NCBI GenBank assembly: GCA_020541205.1
Contig: CP048208.1
Coordinates: 1,612,001 to 1,676,000 of the forward strand
Source of the DNA: Candidatus Hartigia pinicola
Lineage (GTDB): Bacteria; Pseudomonadota; Gammaproteobacteria; Enterobacterales; Enterobacteriaceae
Direction of reading: 5' to 3'
Length of the DNA: 64,000 nt
Shown here: positions 37,401-49,334 of the stretch, one piece after another
Position numbering within the stretch: position 1 is the stretch's first letter
How the letters are laid out: every line of letters begins with the position of its first letter
The notes under the pieces: generated by a model
What the model saw: the letters and a program-made list of their open reading frames with translations, nothing else
Told to the model about the DNA's origin: nothing
Database searches by the model: none
Made by a program: the position numbers and the translations under genes

Positions 37401-40400
37401 TCTATTGATAAAATGTATAGAGTCACATCTAAAATTGTTCTTCTTGTAACTATTATTTTACTTTATTTCAATACTGAATATCTTACTAAATAACTAAAAA
37501 TTATAAATATTACTTAAAAATCTTATACTCATCTTATTATTCTTCAGAATAAGTTACTTGACTTAAATAAAATTCTGATGTCTGTATACCGAGATGTTAT
37601 CTGGGATATATAAATGTCTCGTCACCACATAAACTTCGTAAAAATAAAAACACCGAATAATTTCTGAAAATTAGTAGACACAAGAACCAGAAAGCCTAGA
37701 TAAATTTTTATAAATAAAAATGAAATGAATGTCAAACTTTTTATCATACTACAATACCCATAAATAACACTAACTTTATTCCATTTAACCTATTGTATTT
37801 AACAGCTTACTACATCGTTGTCTTTAATTCCCAACACTCCCACTGACTAACTAAGTGAAATGCCTATTGATCCATACATTAACACTCAGTACGAAATTAC
37901 ATTTTATTAATATGCTCACTTAGAACTCAATTGTTAGTGGATCTATATTTTTTACTTAACCACATTTATCAGTTGTTTTATAAAACAATCAGTCTTGTCA
38001 TGAACGATCTGCATATATTAAAGATTTTGTATACATCTCTCTATATATAATATATTACAATAGTTTTTAAAATAATTCAAATTATTCTAAAATTTCTACT
38101 TTATACATTCATGTATTATATAAATAATATAGTCATAATAAACACATTCAAGATATATATTGAAACTTCGCTTCTAATATTATTCAATATACTATATAGA
38201 TTTATCATTACTCTAGTTAGTCTAACGTTTTAATCAGATTATTTTCATGAGCACTTACTAACAAATGTACTGTAAACCAACTGATTTATATGAACAATTC
38301 TTATTGTTATTACAATTAATATTCTTAATTAACAATTAATATTAATTTTATAGAGAATAATTATTTTTCTTAAGTGTTATATGATTATTTAATGTACTGA
38401 TCTTTAAGAAAGTTTAGATACTACTGTATTTCAGCTATTCAATAATATCAAAACAATCTATTATTATCTTTCTGTGTAATTAACATTATGATAACAGTAT
38501 CATGAATAAAATTATTATAAAGTAAATATACAGTTTATTGTTAATGATTAGTTTTTTTCCTACTTAAAGAAAATAAGCTTATTTATACTGAATATTCACT
38601 TTGAATCATATTAAGGATCAATGAACTTTAATAATATAAATAGTGTGATTTTAGTAAGTATAAGAATATTGATACTGTCTTTTAAGAATTAACGATGATT
38701 CGAGAAAAATTATAATTATCACAATAGATAATAAAGAATATTAATTTTATCGTTCATCTGATTAAAAAAGATAAGAATGACTTCACTAAACAAAAATAAT
38801 TTTAACAAAATTGAAGATAATTAGTGGAAAACTGTTAATAAAGTTTCATATTTCGATATATGTAAAATCATATCAAATACTAAAAATATTCATTAATATG
38901 CAAGATTATTGGATTAATTTTAATTTTTATATTAAACAATATTGAAATAACTCAAATATATTAAAATAAATTAGATCTAAAAACTTAATTATATCAAGGT
39001 AAAGTTTCACCTCAAAACTAGAAACCGTATCTTTCTGTGTTCATATAGTAACGTTAAATTTGTGCTACCGTTACCAGCAGTAATAGTTATTAACTCAAGA
39101 TATAATCTTGAGCGAAAAAACGCTATTAATCATATTTTTTGTTAGCGTTACATAAATACACGCTCATTATTGACATTTTTATTAGACATCATATGCGCTC
39201 TAAATAAAAAGTCATTATAAATACAGTGAGAACGTCATCACTCAATAGAATCAATGATAAGTTTTAAATCACTTTAAGCTATAAGACTTCCTATTCAATT
39301 TTTACACAACTAAAAATAATTAACAATCCCAACCGTACTCTAAATATTTAAATAATTATTATAATTCTTTTATATTCTAAAAATTTTTTTCATTAATTAA
39401 ATCTACTTTCAACAACTGAATATTTTACAATCAGACCAAAACATAAAGTGAATTACATACATTATTTCACTGACAACACTTAACACTCAGTATGAATTAG
39501 CTATAGATCTTTCACTTATGCAACTAATTTCTGATAAGACATTATTTATGTTTATCAGTTATTTTAGTGTAGATTACAAGAAATTTAGAGATCTTTTACC
39601 TTAAACATTATGATAATAATTTTAATTTTATAAATTATACCTCAATCTATCTTCTACGATCTATAGTTTTATCACAAAACTCTTTTAACCACATAATAAA
39701 CTGTTTCACGAATCGTGTTATATTTATATTTCATTATTAATTCATGCATGATGGAAATAGTTATATTAGCTTTACCATTACTAGCTGAAATAGAGATGTC
39801 TCGTTAGATTTCTTTTTTTAAAAGTTTAAAATAAAAATAGAAAGTACTTTTAATAAAAAATCACTAGAGTGTAATATTGCCACACATTAGGAATAAGATT
39901 CTGAATATGTTAAAATATATTTCATCTGATATCAATATTGTAAACCACGTTTATTCTTTAAAAATACATAAAATTTATTAGATTTAAAAAGATATTTAAG
40001 CGCTCTCTCAGTTCTTCTCAAAGAGAAGGCTATTTTAAAATATAATAAAAATTTATTATTATATTTTTTATATTGTTGTTTTAATACAGAAAATATTATA
40101 TATAACACTACATTACGATACGAAATGAAATAACTATAAATCATTGTATAAAAATGAATAAAACAATTCTAATTAAACGATTGATATAAAATACCAACAT
40201 ACAATCTACTAAAATAGTAACATAAAAATCAATTGTTATTATTTTATATAAACCCGTTATACTTTAATTTTAAATTTAAAATTAATTATCTCTAATATAT
40301 GTTGTATATATTATTTTTGTTTTTATATATAAAAAATTAAAAATAAAAATCAATCAAATAAGACACCATGAAAGATAGATGAATATGTTTGAAAAATATT

Positions 40401-40709
40401 TACTAAAATTCATAGTGATTTGAAATATAATGGAAACATCATTTGTTATAGATAAATAAAAAACAGATAATAGCTTTAATTATTATTACATAATGATATA
40501 TCTAATTATATATGTCAAAATTTATACTAAGAAATTAAATATTTATATATCTAAAAATTTTACATATTCCACGGATATAACACAGTATTATCTTTATAGG
40601 CTATTTTAGAGCATAGAACATATCTGTTTTTTATAAAATATGCTCTACATATGATGTTGCACAATGCATGATTTTAGTATAAAAAATTTATTATTTAATA
40701 TATATCTTT
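31441..40709. other. 9.3-kb gene desert between metG and folE
   Basis: The largest empty stretch of the window. I see no intact gene, tRNA or mobile element. The part from about 34.9 to 36.8 kb is especially AT-rich. Open frames of 60-70 codons exist but are hydrophobic low-complexity chance frames. A less AT-rich patch with two hairpins lies at 39007-39149 and is listed separately. A 12-base direct repeat (ACAATTAATATT) occurs at 38312-38323 and 38332-38343. Confidence 0.8.
39007..39149. other. Less AT-rich islet with two hairpins, possible fossil
   Basis: Two inverted repeats lie side by side: CTCAAGAT-ATA-ATCTTGAG (39094-39112) and AACGCTA...TAGCGTT (39119-39125 with 39143-39149). Around them a minus frame is open for about 41 codons (39007-39129) and reads TITAGNGSTNLTLLYEHRK in part. 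A plus frame is open for about 50 codons and includes KFVLPLPAVIVINSRYNLE. Neither has a start with a ribosome site and I recognise neither. It may be the better-preserved remnant of a dead gene or of a structured RNA. Confidence 0.3.
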
Positions 40710-40721
40710 GTGGAGAATTTA

Positions 40722-41381
40722 ATGTCATTTCTAAGCACAGAAGCAGAGCTTGTTCATCTAGCTTTAAAAACTAAGGGGCTTGAAACCCCGTTACATGTTC
40801 AACAAAAATCAGATGAAGAACGTAAACAATTAATTGAGCAGCATATGATAAAAATCATGAAGCTACTAAATTTAGACCTTACCGACGATAGTTTAATAGA
40901 TACACCAAAACGCATCGCTAAAATGTATATTAATGAAATTTTTTCAGGTCTTGATTATATTAATTTCCCAAAAATCACTGTTATTGAAAATAAAATGAAT
41001 GTTGATGAAATGGTTTCTGTACGAAATATTACGTTAACTAGTATATGCGAACATCATTTTGTCACTATTGATGGAAAAGCAATGGTATCTTATATTCCAA
41101 AAAATAAAGTGATCGGTTTATCGAAGATAAATCGAATTGTCCAATTTTTTTCTCGACGCCCTCAAATACAAGAACGATTGACACAACAAATACTTGTTGC
41201 TTTACAAACAATACTAGATACTCGCCATGTAGCTGTCTCGATTGATGCTGTTCATTACTGCGTAAAAGCTAGGGGTGTTCATGATGCAACAAGTGCGACA
41301 ACAACCACCTCTTTAGGAGGATTATTTAAATCTAGCCAAAATACACGACAAGAATTCTTACGCGCTATTCAGCATCAATAA
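40722..41381 (+). CDS. folE: GTP cyclohydrolase I
   Basis: FolE converts GTP to dihydroneopterin triphosphate, the first step of folate synthesis, and acts as a homodecamer in the cytosol. From the ATG at 40722 the protein is 219 residues (222 in E. coli). That ATG is preceded by GGAGA at the right distance; the in-frame GTG at 40710 overlaps that ribosome site and is a less likely start. Zinc ligands are Cys109 and His112 in TSICEHHF and Cys180 in VHYCVKARG. The conserved [20 protein letters not shown] and the C-terminal [18 protein letters not shown] are intact. It stands alone between two long deserts. Its retention suggests that folate is made here for thyA and initiator tRNA formylation, or supplied to a host. 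Confidence 0.97.
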   Translation: MSFLSTEAELVHLALKTKGLETPLHVQQKSDEERKQLIEQHMIKIMKLLNLDLTDDSLIDTPKRIAKMYINEIFSGLDYINFPKITVIENKMNVDEMVSVRNITLTSICEHHFVTIDGKAMVSYIPKNKVIGLSKINRIVQFFSRRPQIQERLTQQILVALQTILDTRHVAVSIDAVHYCVKARGVHDATSATTTTSLGGLFKSSQNTRQEFLRAIQHQ

Positions 41382-44300
41382 TTTACAATAGTTATGTAAT
41401 CTTCGATATAATTTAAATTTGTATTTATACGAATGACTCAACTAACATTTAGTAATCTGAATATATTTCATTGATAATGTTGTTTAGATTTTTTTTAGAA
41501 AATAATTGATGTAAACTTGACATATACTCGCTATAAGTATAATTATAAGATATTATGATTGAGTTAAGCTAAATTCTTGTCTTTTCTATTTGTTTTCAGT
41601 ATGAGATTAGAATTATTAATTAAGCATCAACGATGATAAAATATGTATTAGATAGTTGATTTTTTTTCCTATTTTGCTTAGAATATTATTAGTCCTAATT
41701 ATTTATATATATTCTAAGAATAAAAAATCTATCATAATACTTTAAGAAGGAAATATTTCAAATATAAGCTCATGATTACTACATATCTACAATATATGTC
41801 TCTAGGTATGAATAATACACATAAAATTTTTATATTCTGTTCTATATCTTCAACAAGTGATTTCTAATGAAAAACACTACACAATAACTTCTCAGTAAGT
41901 TAATAAGTCACTCTTTTAAAATTCAAAAAAGAGATCATTAAAAATAGTTCGACGCACTAAAGAAGTTATTAAAGTATACTAAGAACAATCTGTATATAAA
42001 ATAGCTAGAACGTTAATATAACTAGCATAATCATGATGTAAATAATATTACAAATATGCATATCACTGATAAAAGTTTTACAATAAAATATCAATAGTTT
42101 CCAAAGCTAAAATACACATTACAATAGAGAAATGTAGCATTTCTTTTATATACTTACAGTCACGATAAATATTGTAAAAATAGAAAAACTTTATATAGAT
42201 TTTAACCTGAATAAAATTACTTATATACGTAGATATATATTAGTAGATAACGTATATGATATACTAAGAGTGATAATGAAAAGAAAAAATTTAATAAAAT
42301 TAACAAATTAAGTTTCCTAAAAAAATATTACTAAATATCAATAGACTGTAAGCAGTATGTAAAATACCAATTTTTAATGTGGGTGTTTTAAATATATTCT
42401 CTTTTTTATTAAGAGCGAATATTTAATATAGTACTAAAATTATAGTAAATCCCGTATTTATTTCTATTGACTAATAAATAATGTTACTACACTTATTACT
42501 AATGCATCTCTAGTAGAGTAACCAAAAGATATCGCTTCAATCAAGACTGCATATAATGTATATGCTTTTATCCATACGCTCGCAATGATCTAGTCATGCG
42601 CTTACTCAGTTCAGTGGAACACCTTACTCTAAAAAAATAAATTATTAAGGTATCATATATCTAAAAAAATCAGTAATACTTTCAAAAAGAGTAACAATTA
42701 ACAATAGAAAATAATTTTATTCGCGAAATCAGTTATAACTATAACATAAAGATTAAGAATTTTAATAGATCTGTCACAGAACTTTAACAACATCTAATTT
42801 ATCAGCGTATAGTAAAAGAGTACATCTCCAGTTGAGTGACAGCATTATTTGATATCCCAGTTATTATTTATTACATTGATCATTAGATAATTGAGTAAAC
42901 ACTCCGATATATAAAGTGCATTTAATGACTGAACTATATTCAAGTAACTATTATTTTACCTAAAAATAAGACTTTTACATGAATTTAAGATCGTTGATCT
43001 TTTATACTAAATAGCGGTAGTTACTAACTGTAATATTATTTTGAAACAAAGCACTATCAATAAGATATATTATTAGCTATATAATATACACAGTCAGTAT
43101 TAACGTTCTTTGTTAGAGTTCATTATTCCTATAAATAAAATAAGCATCATATTTTAAACTAAAAACACAATCTACATATAGAAACTATGTTATGATTTTC
43201 TAACTCATTAAAAATTTCTTTATGTTCAAAATATGTAAAATCTAAGTAATTTTCTACTATAATTCTTAATGATATTATTAACAATCTAATTATAGTATTA
43301 TAACATTGTATACATCTTGAATTTATCATATTATTGAAAGTATTGAAATTATTCAATAACTAAAATCTAAAAATGTACTAAGCAGATTATTGTATATAAT
43401 AACTTACTATTAATATTGATGTTGATTACATTCTTATGACTTAAGACATCTTAATAACTTCTTATATATTACATTACTTAAATTTTTATACTGATATGAT
43501 AATAATATTTATTTTTCTATTATTATAATGTTTACAAAACAATTAAATGATTTTGATATAGATAACTAAACTAGTTTATGTTAAAATATAAATTCATTTC
43601 ATCATATCCTCAAAAAAAACTCTTAATTTTAAATTTTAACATCATTGAATCATTTTATTAAATAGAAAGAATAAGATACTGTGTAATATATTCTATCTGC
43701 ATTATAAATGCAAAAATAGACTTATTCTTATCCAAAAATCATGGTTTACAATTCAATATATACATATTAGTAAATGTACTTAGTCATGTAAAAATCTCAA
43801 AAACTCTCACTGTAAATATTTTAGTATTAGTATGATTCAACACGGAGGATTAATGCCTTTACGGTGTGCAATAAATATTGGTTATACATGCTTTTTATTT
43901 TTATATACAACTCTAATTATTAAAAAATCAAATCTAGATACACTATAGTCTATGAAGTCAAATCTAAACTATTTTTTATAAGCAAGATAAGTATTCAGAA
44001 AAAATTCAAACGACACTGAAATCACTGCATACATTAATATATAAAACATAAATCTATATGAAATTACTATCTTAAATAGAAAAATAATCACTACTGTGCT
44101 ATGAATTAACTCTCAATCGTCAATACTAGTTTTCATATATTTTATCAAAATGACAGAAACCTACAGAATATATAGTATTTTATAAACTACTTATATATAC
44201 TGAAAACTAATTTTCAGTTTTCGCATCCTCTATTTCTTAGTAATCTTTCTAGAAAAACTATGTGTATATTATTAATAATTACAAAAGAAATTTTTAAAAA

Positions 44301-47300
44301 TATAGCTTAATTTACTCGAGCATATTTTACAAGTATAGTAAGAAAATTCATATAAACAGTAATCGAAGCAATAATAAATTTTTATAATTTTTTAATATGC
44401 AAAATTGTTTAGAACAAAATGCTACTCATGAAAATTTATAAGGCAGTCAACAGATTTCTAACATACACAATACATCTAAATCAAAATTTAGGATTACGAC
44501 ATGCAAGTTCAGTAACAATAAGAAATGTAAAAACAAAACATTTTATCTTCTAGATGGTGGCTTAACAACAATAGTATACCTAAAGAACATATTATCAGAT
44601 AAAATTTTATATAAATAAAAATTCATAATATTGTATACTAAGCTTAATCATACAATTAAAAAATACTAAATTTTATATTTTAATACATTTTTAAAACATG
44701 AAATAGTCAAACGCATACAGAATGCACTACAATAAGATCTAATAGAATATAGAAAATTCTGAGAAATATGGTTATAGTCACATTGACTATCTCAATAATT
44801 TATAGAAACAATTTTAAATAAAATATTTAATATTAATCATCGATAGATTATACATTTTGTAATAACTCTAACGCGATTATAAAAATCTTTACCATTTACA
44901 TTTTTGAAATTAGCTTTAAAAATACTTTATTATTTTCTATATATTAACATGTAGCAAGAACTGCGTATGAGGAAATTAATATAGAAAAAGCATCAATTGA
45001 AATGTTGTTATAATATAATATTTCCAGTTTATTATGTGATGTGACATTATACATGTACTTATATTATTTTCTAATATATAAAGTATTACTTAAAGAGTTC
45101 ATTTAAATAAAATTCTCTTATTTTCACCTCTCTTTAAGAGCTGTAATACTATCTAGTCACTTCGTTTTTTAAAAATCACGTAGTCTTCTCATCGTCATCA
45201 AGTAATCATCCTAATTCACACCACTTAATAATGAAATTCTATGAAATGCACACTTCTTATTGTACTTAAAAATATCAGAATAACTTATGAATAATATTAA
45301 CGTTTAAATCCGATTTTGAATAAAATTACAACATCGAATTAACGATAACTATTTTGACTGAAACAATATTGTCATTAAAAATTAAAACAACTCTCAATAA
45401 AATATTAATGATCTTGTAAAATAATATAAAAAAATTCTCTCTATGAAGTAAAAAGAACTCTTTTATTACATAATTAACTCGTTAACATTAACTTTATACA
45501 CTGGAGTATTTATTTCATTATTTATAGATTTACTGTCAAAAAACTGAATATATTACTATATGCACTTTTAATATTAATAGTAATTTTAGCAATATACTGA
45601 TATCTTTTTTGTACAAATATACATAAATTCATTAATAGTTTTTCTTTACTTGTTTATATATACTTGACGTTAACAGATTTTAGTAAAGTCTAGCTTTTTC
45701 TGCGATAAGCCTTCTAAGAAAATATTATGTAAAATATAAAAAAATTTTAATTTAAACTCCTTCAACTAAAAACAGTTTAAATACACCCAAATTTCTAAAC
45801 GTGTTACTTATATAACAACAATAGCAGATCGTTAGATACGATAGTAATGTTTTTTTTAAAATATTAATAAGTATACAGTAGTTCTGAAAAAATTAGAATA
45901 GTTAGCAAGCCAATGCCGACCGGGTACTATTAAAATAAGTAATTTTTATTGTCTTTATGAAAGAATACAAAAGATCATCAAAAATCTTTGGATAACCTCA
46001 AAGAGGTAAATATAATATCTCAATCTGAACTGATAAAAAAATTATAAGTGTAATTAACTACAATATCTAGATAAATATTCTCGCTATCGTTATAACTACT
46101 AAATAAACATTATAATCGTTATGCTTAAACTATACAGAAAAACAAAAAATTTACTCACTAGTTTTTAAAAAATAGTTTGCATGTATAAAAATAAAAATTT
46201 TTAAGAATTCACTATCAAGAAACTGAACTAAAATTATTATTAAAGAACAAATTCTACTAATTCAAATTCATACAACCACCCCATTAATCATTTGAATGAT
46301 TGTTAAACATAACAAAAAATATGTTTACTTTCTTTTTGATTCTTAAAAACTTAAATTTATTAGTCTTTTCTTCCTCACAGAAAGAAAATAAATACGAGAT
46401 GAATAAATTTATAGCATATATTATAGTAGCTATCACTCTGTTTTATTTTACGATATTTAACGACATTTTTCTCATTAATTCAATTATATTGCACATAATA
46501 ATCAAATACTATATCACAATATAATTTATCTTCATAATACTATCATGAAGATCAAGTCTAGTGTTGTGATAGATACTCTCTGCAAATAATCGTGTCTAAC
46601 ACATACATTACACATGAAAATAATGTTATTCAGGACAACAGTTATAACAATGCTTGTTTATTTATCATACTACACATTTTGACTAAAATAAAATACAAAA
46701 CACTTGAAATATCCATCAAGATATATTATGTAATTTTAGAGATTTTTATTCCCATCATAATATTTCAAAACCCATATTTATACGATTAAAAATTTATAAA
46801 TTAATATTTTACACATTAATAATCATAAAACACCATCCGTCCTCAAAATACTTCTAACAAAAAACTAAAGAATTATTTTATTTCTATAATTTTTCTATCA
46901 TTTAATATTGCATAAGATATAGTGATTTTTTTAAACAATACTACAGTGAATCTCTTACTGTTGAATACTTTGAAAATACACATTAAAACACGGAATAGTT
47001 TATACATATACATTACCTACAAACATATGCGTCTAGTATGTTTCTAAAAATAAAATATGATTTCTTAAACGCATATCTTAATTACTATTAATTACATATA
47101 ATTATAATCTAATTTAATGTATTAAATATAATGATTTTTAAAAAAATCTTCATTAGCAGTAAGGGTTTATCGTCTTTAGTTTTAAAAATCTTGAATAAAA
47201 ATATTTTATATCATAATCTATCAAGAGACTTTTTTATAAAATACCATGAAAGAATTCGATTTGAAAGAATAATTCACTCGATGCTGATATAATAAACACG

Positions 47301-48585
47301 ATTATGTCAGTAAAATGATTAAAAAATTATTGCATTAACAAAGTGAATTAATTACATAGTTATTTATGTTTTTCTAATTGTTTTGTTAAACTATAATGAA
47401 TGTATAGTATTAGATTTTACTTTGATATCTCAAAAAACAGAGATGCTTCTGACACATAAATCATTAATAATAGAAATCATATCTGAAAGCTTTTATCTTA
47501 ATTTATCCTGATAAATCAAGATACTTACAGACTTGTGTTACGGATAAACAATATACAAATAGAATAGATTTTTAATCAATCACTGGAAAATGTTTATTAT
47601 TAATTAAATTCTTATATTTAAAATATTTCTCAAAAAGATCGTGTGTTAAAATCTTGTATTTAATTTAAAGAAATCAATCATGATTCAATTACACAAATTA
47701 TAGTTTAAGATAGTAAAATCCTGTCATAGATTGAAAAGATTTCTTTTTTAACTTACATTAAAAAATAGACAATTTTATTTAGTAACATTGTAATTGACAC
47801 TAAATGATTTTATCAATATTTTAAGTTATTCACGTTTAGTTATGAACTAAACAAATAGTTGCATTTTGACTCAAGGTATTTTATTAATACTACAAGTTAT
47901 TTATTTTATTACATAAATAACGCATATCAAGCAACGACTAAAATTTTATTAATATAATTATTGTTAAACTTCTATATATTAATACTAATTTTCTGATTTA
48001 AAGTTGCATGATATACCAATATAATTTAGGGATTTTCTATGTACATACTTTTCTTCAGTTAGTATTACTAGCTTTTAATAAATTTCCAGCATACATATTC
48101 TTTACCATCTTTAATATAATAAATCTGAAGCCATCACAAATACATCGTCATTAATTAGTAAAATAATCATCACAAACTGACCTCAGAAAGTAATCTACAC
48201 AAAATTTACACAGATTAGTAAATAATTATTAATAACAATAAAATCAATTTACATTCATAATTACTATAAACTTATATATCAAACTGACTGGATGCTATTT
48301 TACTAAATTCAGTTGGCGCTAGTATTCATGATTTTAAAAATAAATCTCTTGACTCAGGGAATATTGTAAGACTTTAGAATATTAATATAGAAATAAAAAA
48401 TCACATGTAAGCTGAAAGAGATATATATAAAATAACAAATAATTTTATTAGACAATAATCTAAGCTAGATATGTTTTAATTAAATACATTTTAGTCAAAT
48501 CAATTATTCAGTCATTTTAACATAACAATTAAAATACTTTCAACACCAAACTTAAACAACCTAGTTCTTATTTTAAAAGTAAAAA
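41382..48585. other. 7.2-kb gene desert between folE and fkpA
   Basis: No credible gene, RNA gene or mobile element seen. Open frames of 65-74 codons near 43.2, 46.4 and 46.7 kb are hydrophobic, AT-driven and lack ribosome sites. A perfect inverted repeat ACTGAAAA-CTAA-TTTTCAGT lies at 44199-44218. Another, GTTATTTAT...ATAAATAAC, lies near 47.9 kb. A GC-richer islet at 45902-46009 is listed separately. Confidence 0.8.
45902..46009 (+). other. GC-richer islet with 35-codon open frame and small hairpins
   Basis: A stretch containing GCCAATGCCGACCGGGTAC stands out in very AT-rich surroundings. The plus frame is open for 35 codons (LASQCRPGTIKISNFYCLYE at its start) between two stops, with no start codon. 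Small inverted repeats follow (AAGAT...ATCTT and ACCTC-AAA-GAGGT, 45971-46008). I cannot assign it; it may be the least-decayed piece of a dead gene. Confidence 0.3.
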
Positions 48586-49334
48586 TTATTTTGTAGCAAG
48601 TTTGATATCTAATAATTCAATATCAAACACTAACGTTAAATTTGTTGGAATACCTGGAATATTGTTAGGACCGTAAGCTAATTCAGCAGGAATTACTAAT
48701 TGAATTTTTCTACCTTTTAGCATGCACTAAACCTTCAGTCCATCCTTTAATTTCTGAATTTAAAGAAATAGTCAATGGCATATTACGTAAATATGAGTTA
48801 TCGAATTCACTGCTGTCGCTCAGCATACCTTTATAATAAACAATAACAGTATCTTCTACTTTAGGTTTGATACCAGTCCCTTCTTTTACGATTTCATATA
48901 ATAAACCAGACTTAGTTTTTAGAACTCCTTGTTCTTTTACGTATTTTTCACGATATTCCGCACCAACTTTTTTATTCACCGCAGATTCATCTTTCATTTT
49001 TTTCTACAGCTTCTTTAACCTCAACCTCAAATTGACGTATTGTCTCTTCAACTTCTGCATCCGTCATTTTACTTGTTGTATTAAACGCTTCCTGAATCTC
49101 AGTTAATAACTGTACTTTATCTAAATTAATACCAATTGTTTTTTGTTCGTCTAATAAGTTTTTCATATAACGACCTAAAGACATACCTAATGCATAAGCA
49201 TTACGTTCTTGCACTGATTTAAACGCGCTACTTGTTGGTATTGTTTTAGTGATTGTAGTAGCTATAACTTCTGAAGTATGAAAAGTCATTGTTAATATTG
49301 TTATTAAAAAACTTGCTTTAAACAGTAATTTCAT
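48586..49334 (-). pseudogene. fkpA: FkpA-like periplasmic peptidyl-prolyl isomerase, broken by two frameshifts
   Basis: FkpA is a periplasmic FKBP-type prolyl isomerase and chaperone of outer-membrane proteins. Three consecutive frames together cover the whole protein: signal peptide (MKLLFKASFLITILTMTF) and dimerisation helices with NAYALGMSLGRYMKNLL; then the linker and FKBP start (YREKYVKEQGV, VIVYYKGMLSDSSEFDNSY, GWTEGLVHAK); then IQLVIPAELAYGPNNIPGIP to LVFDIELLDIKLATK and a stop at 48586. The first break is at a run of seven A (48997-49003), where six would restore the frame. The second is at AAAA (48715-48718), where one extra base is needed. Conserved residues are otherwise intact, so the damage looks recent, or partly bypassed by polymerase slippage. 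The ATG at 49334 follows GGGGA. Confidence 0.9.

Noticed and set aside
46300-46789. Two hydrophobic plus-strand open frames of 74 and 65 codons
   Set aside because: They look like membrane peptides only because T-rich codons give Phe/Ile/Leu. No Shine-Dalgarno, no family match, and they lie deep in a decayed region.
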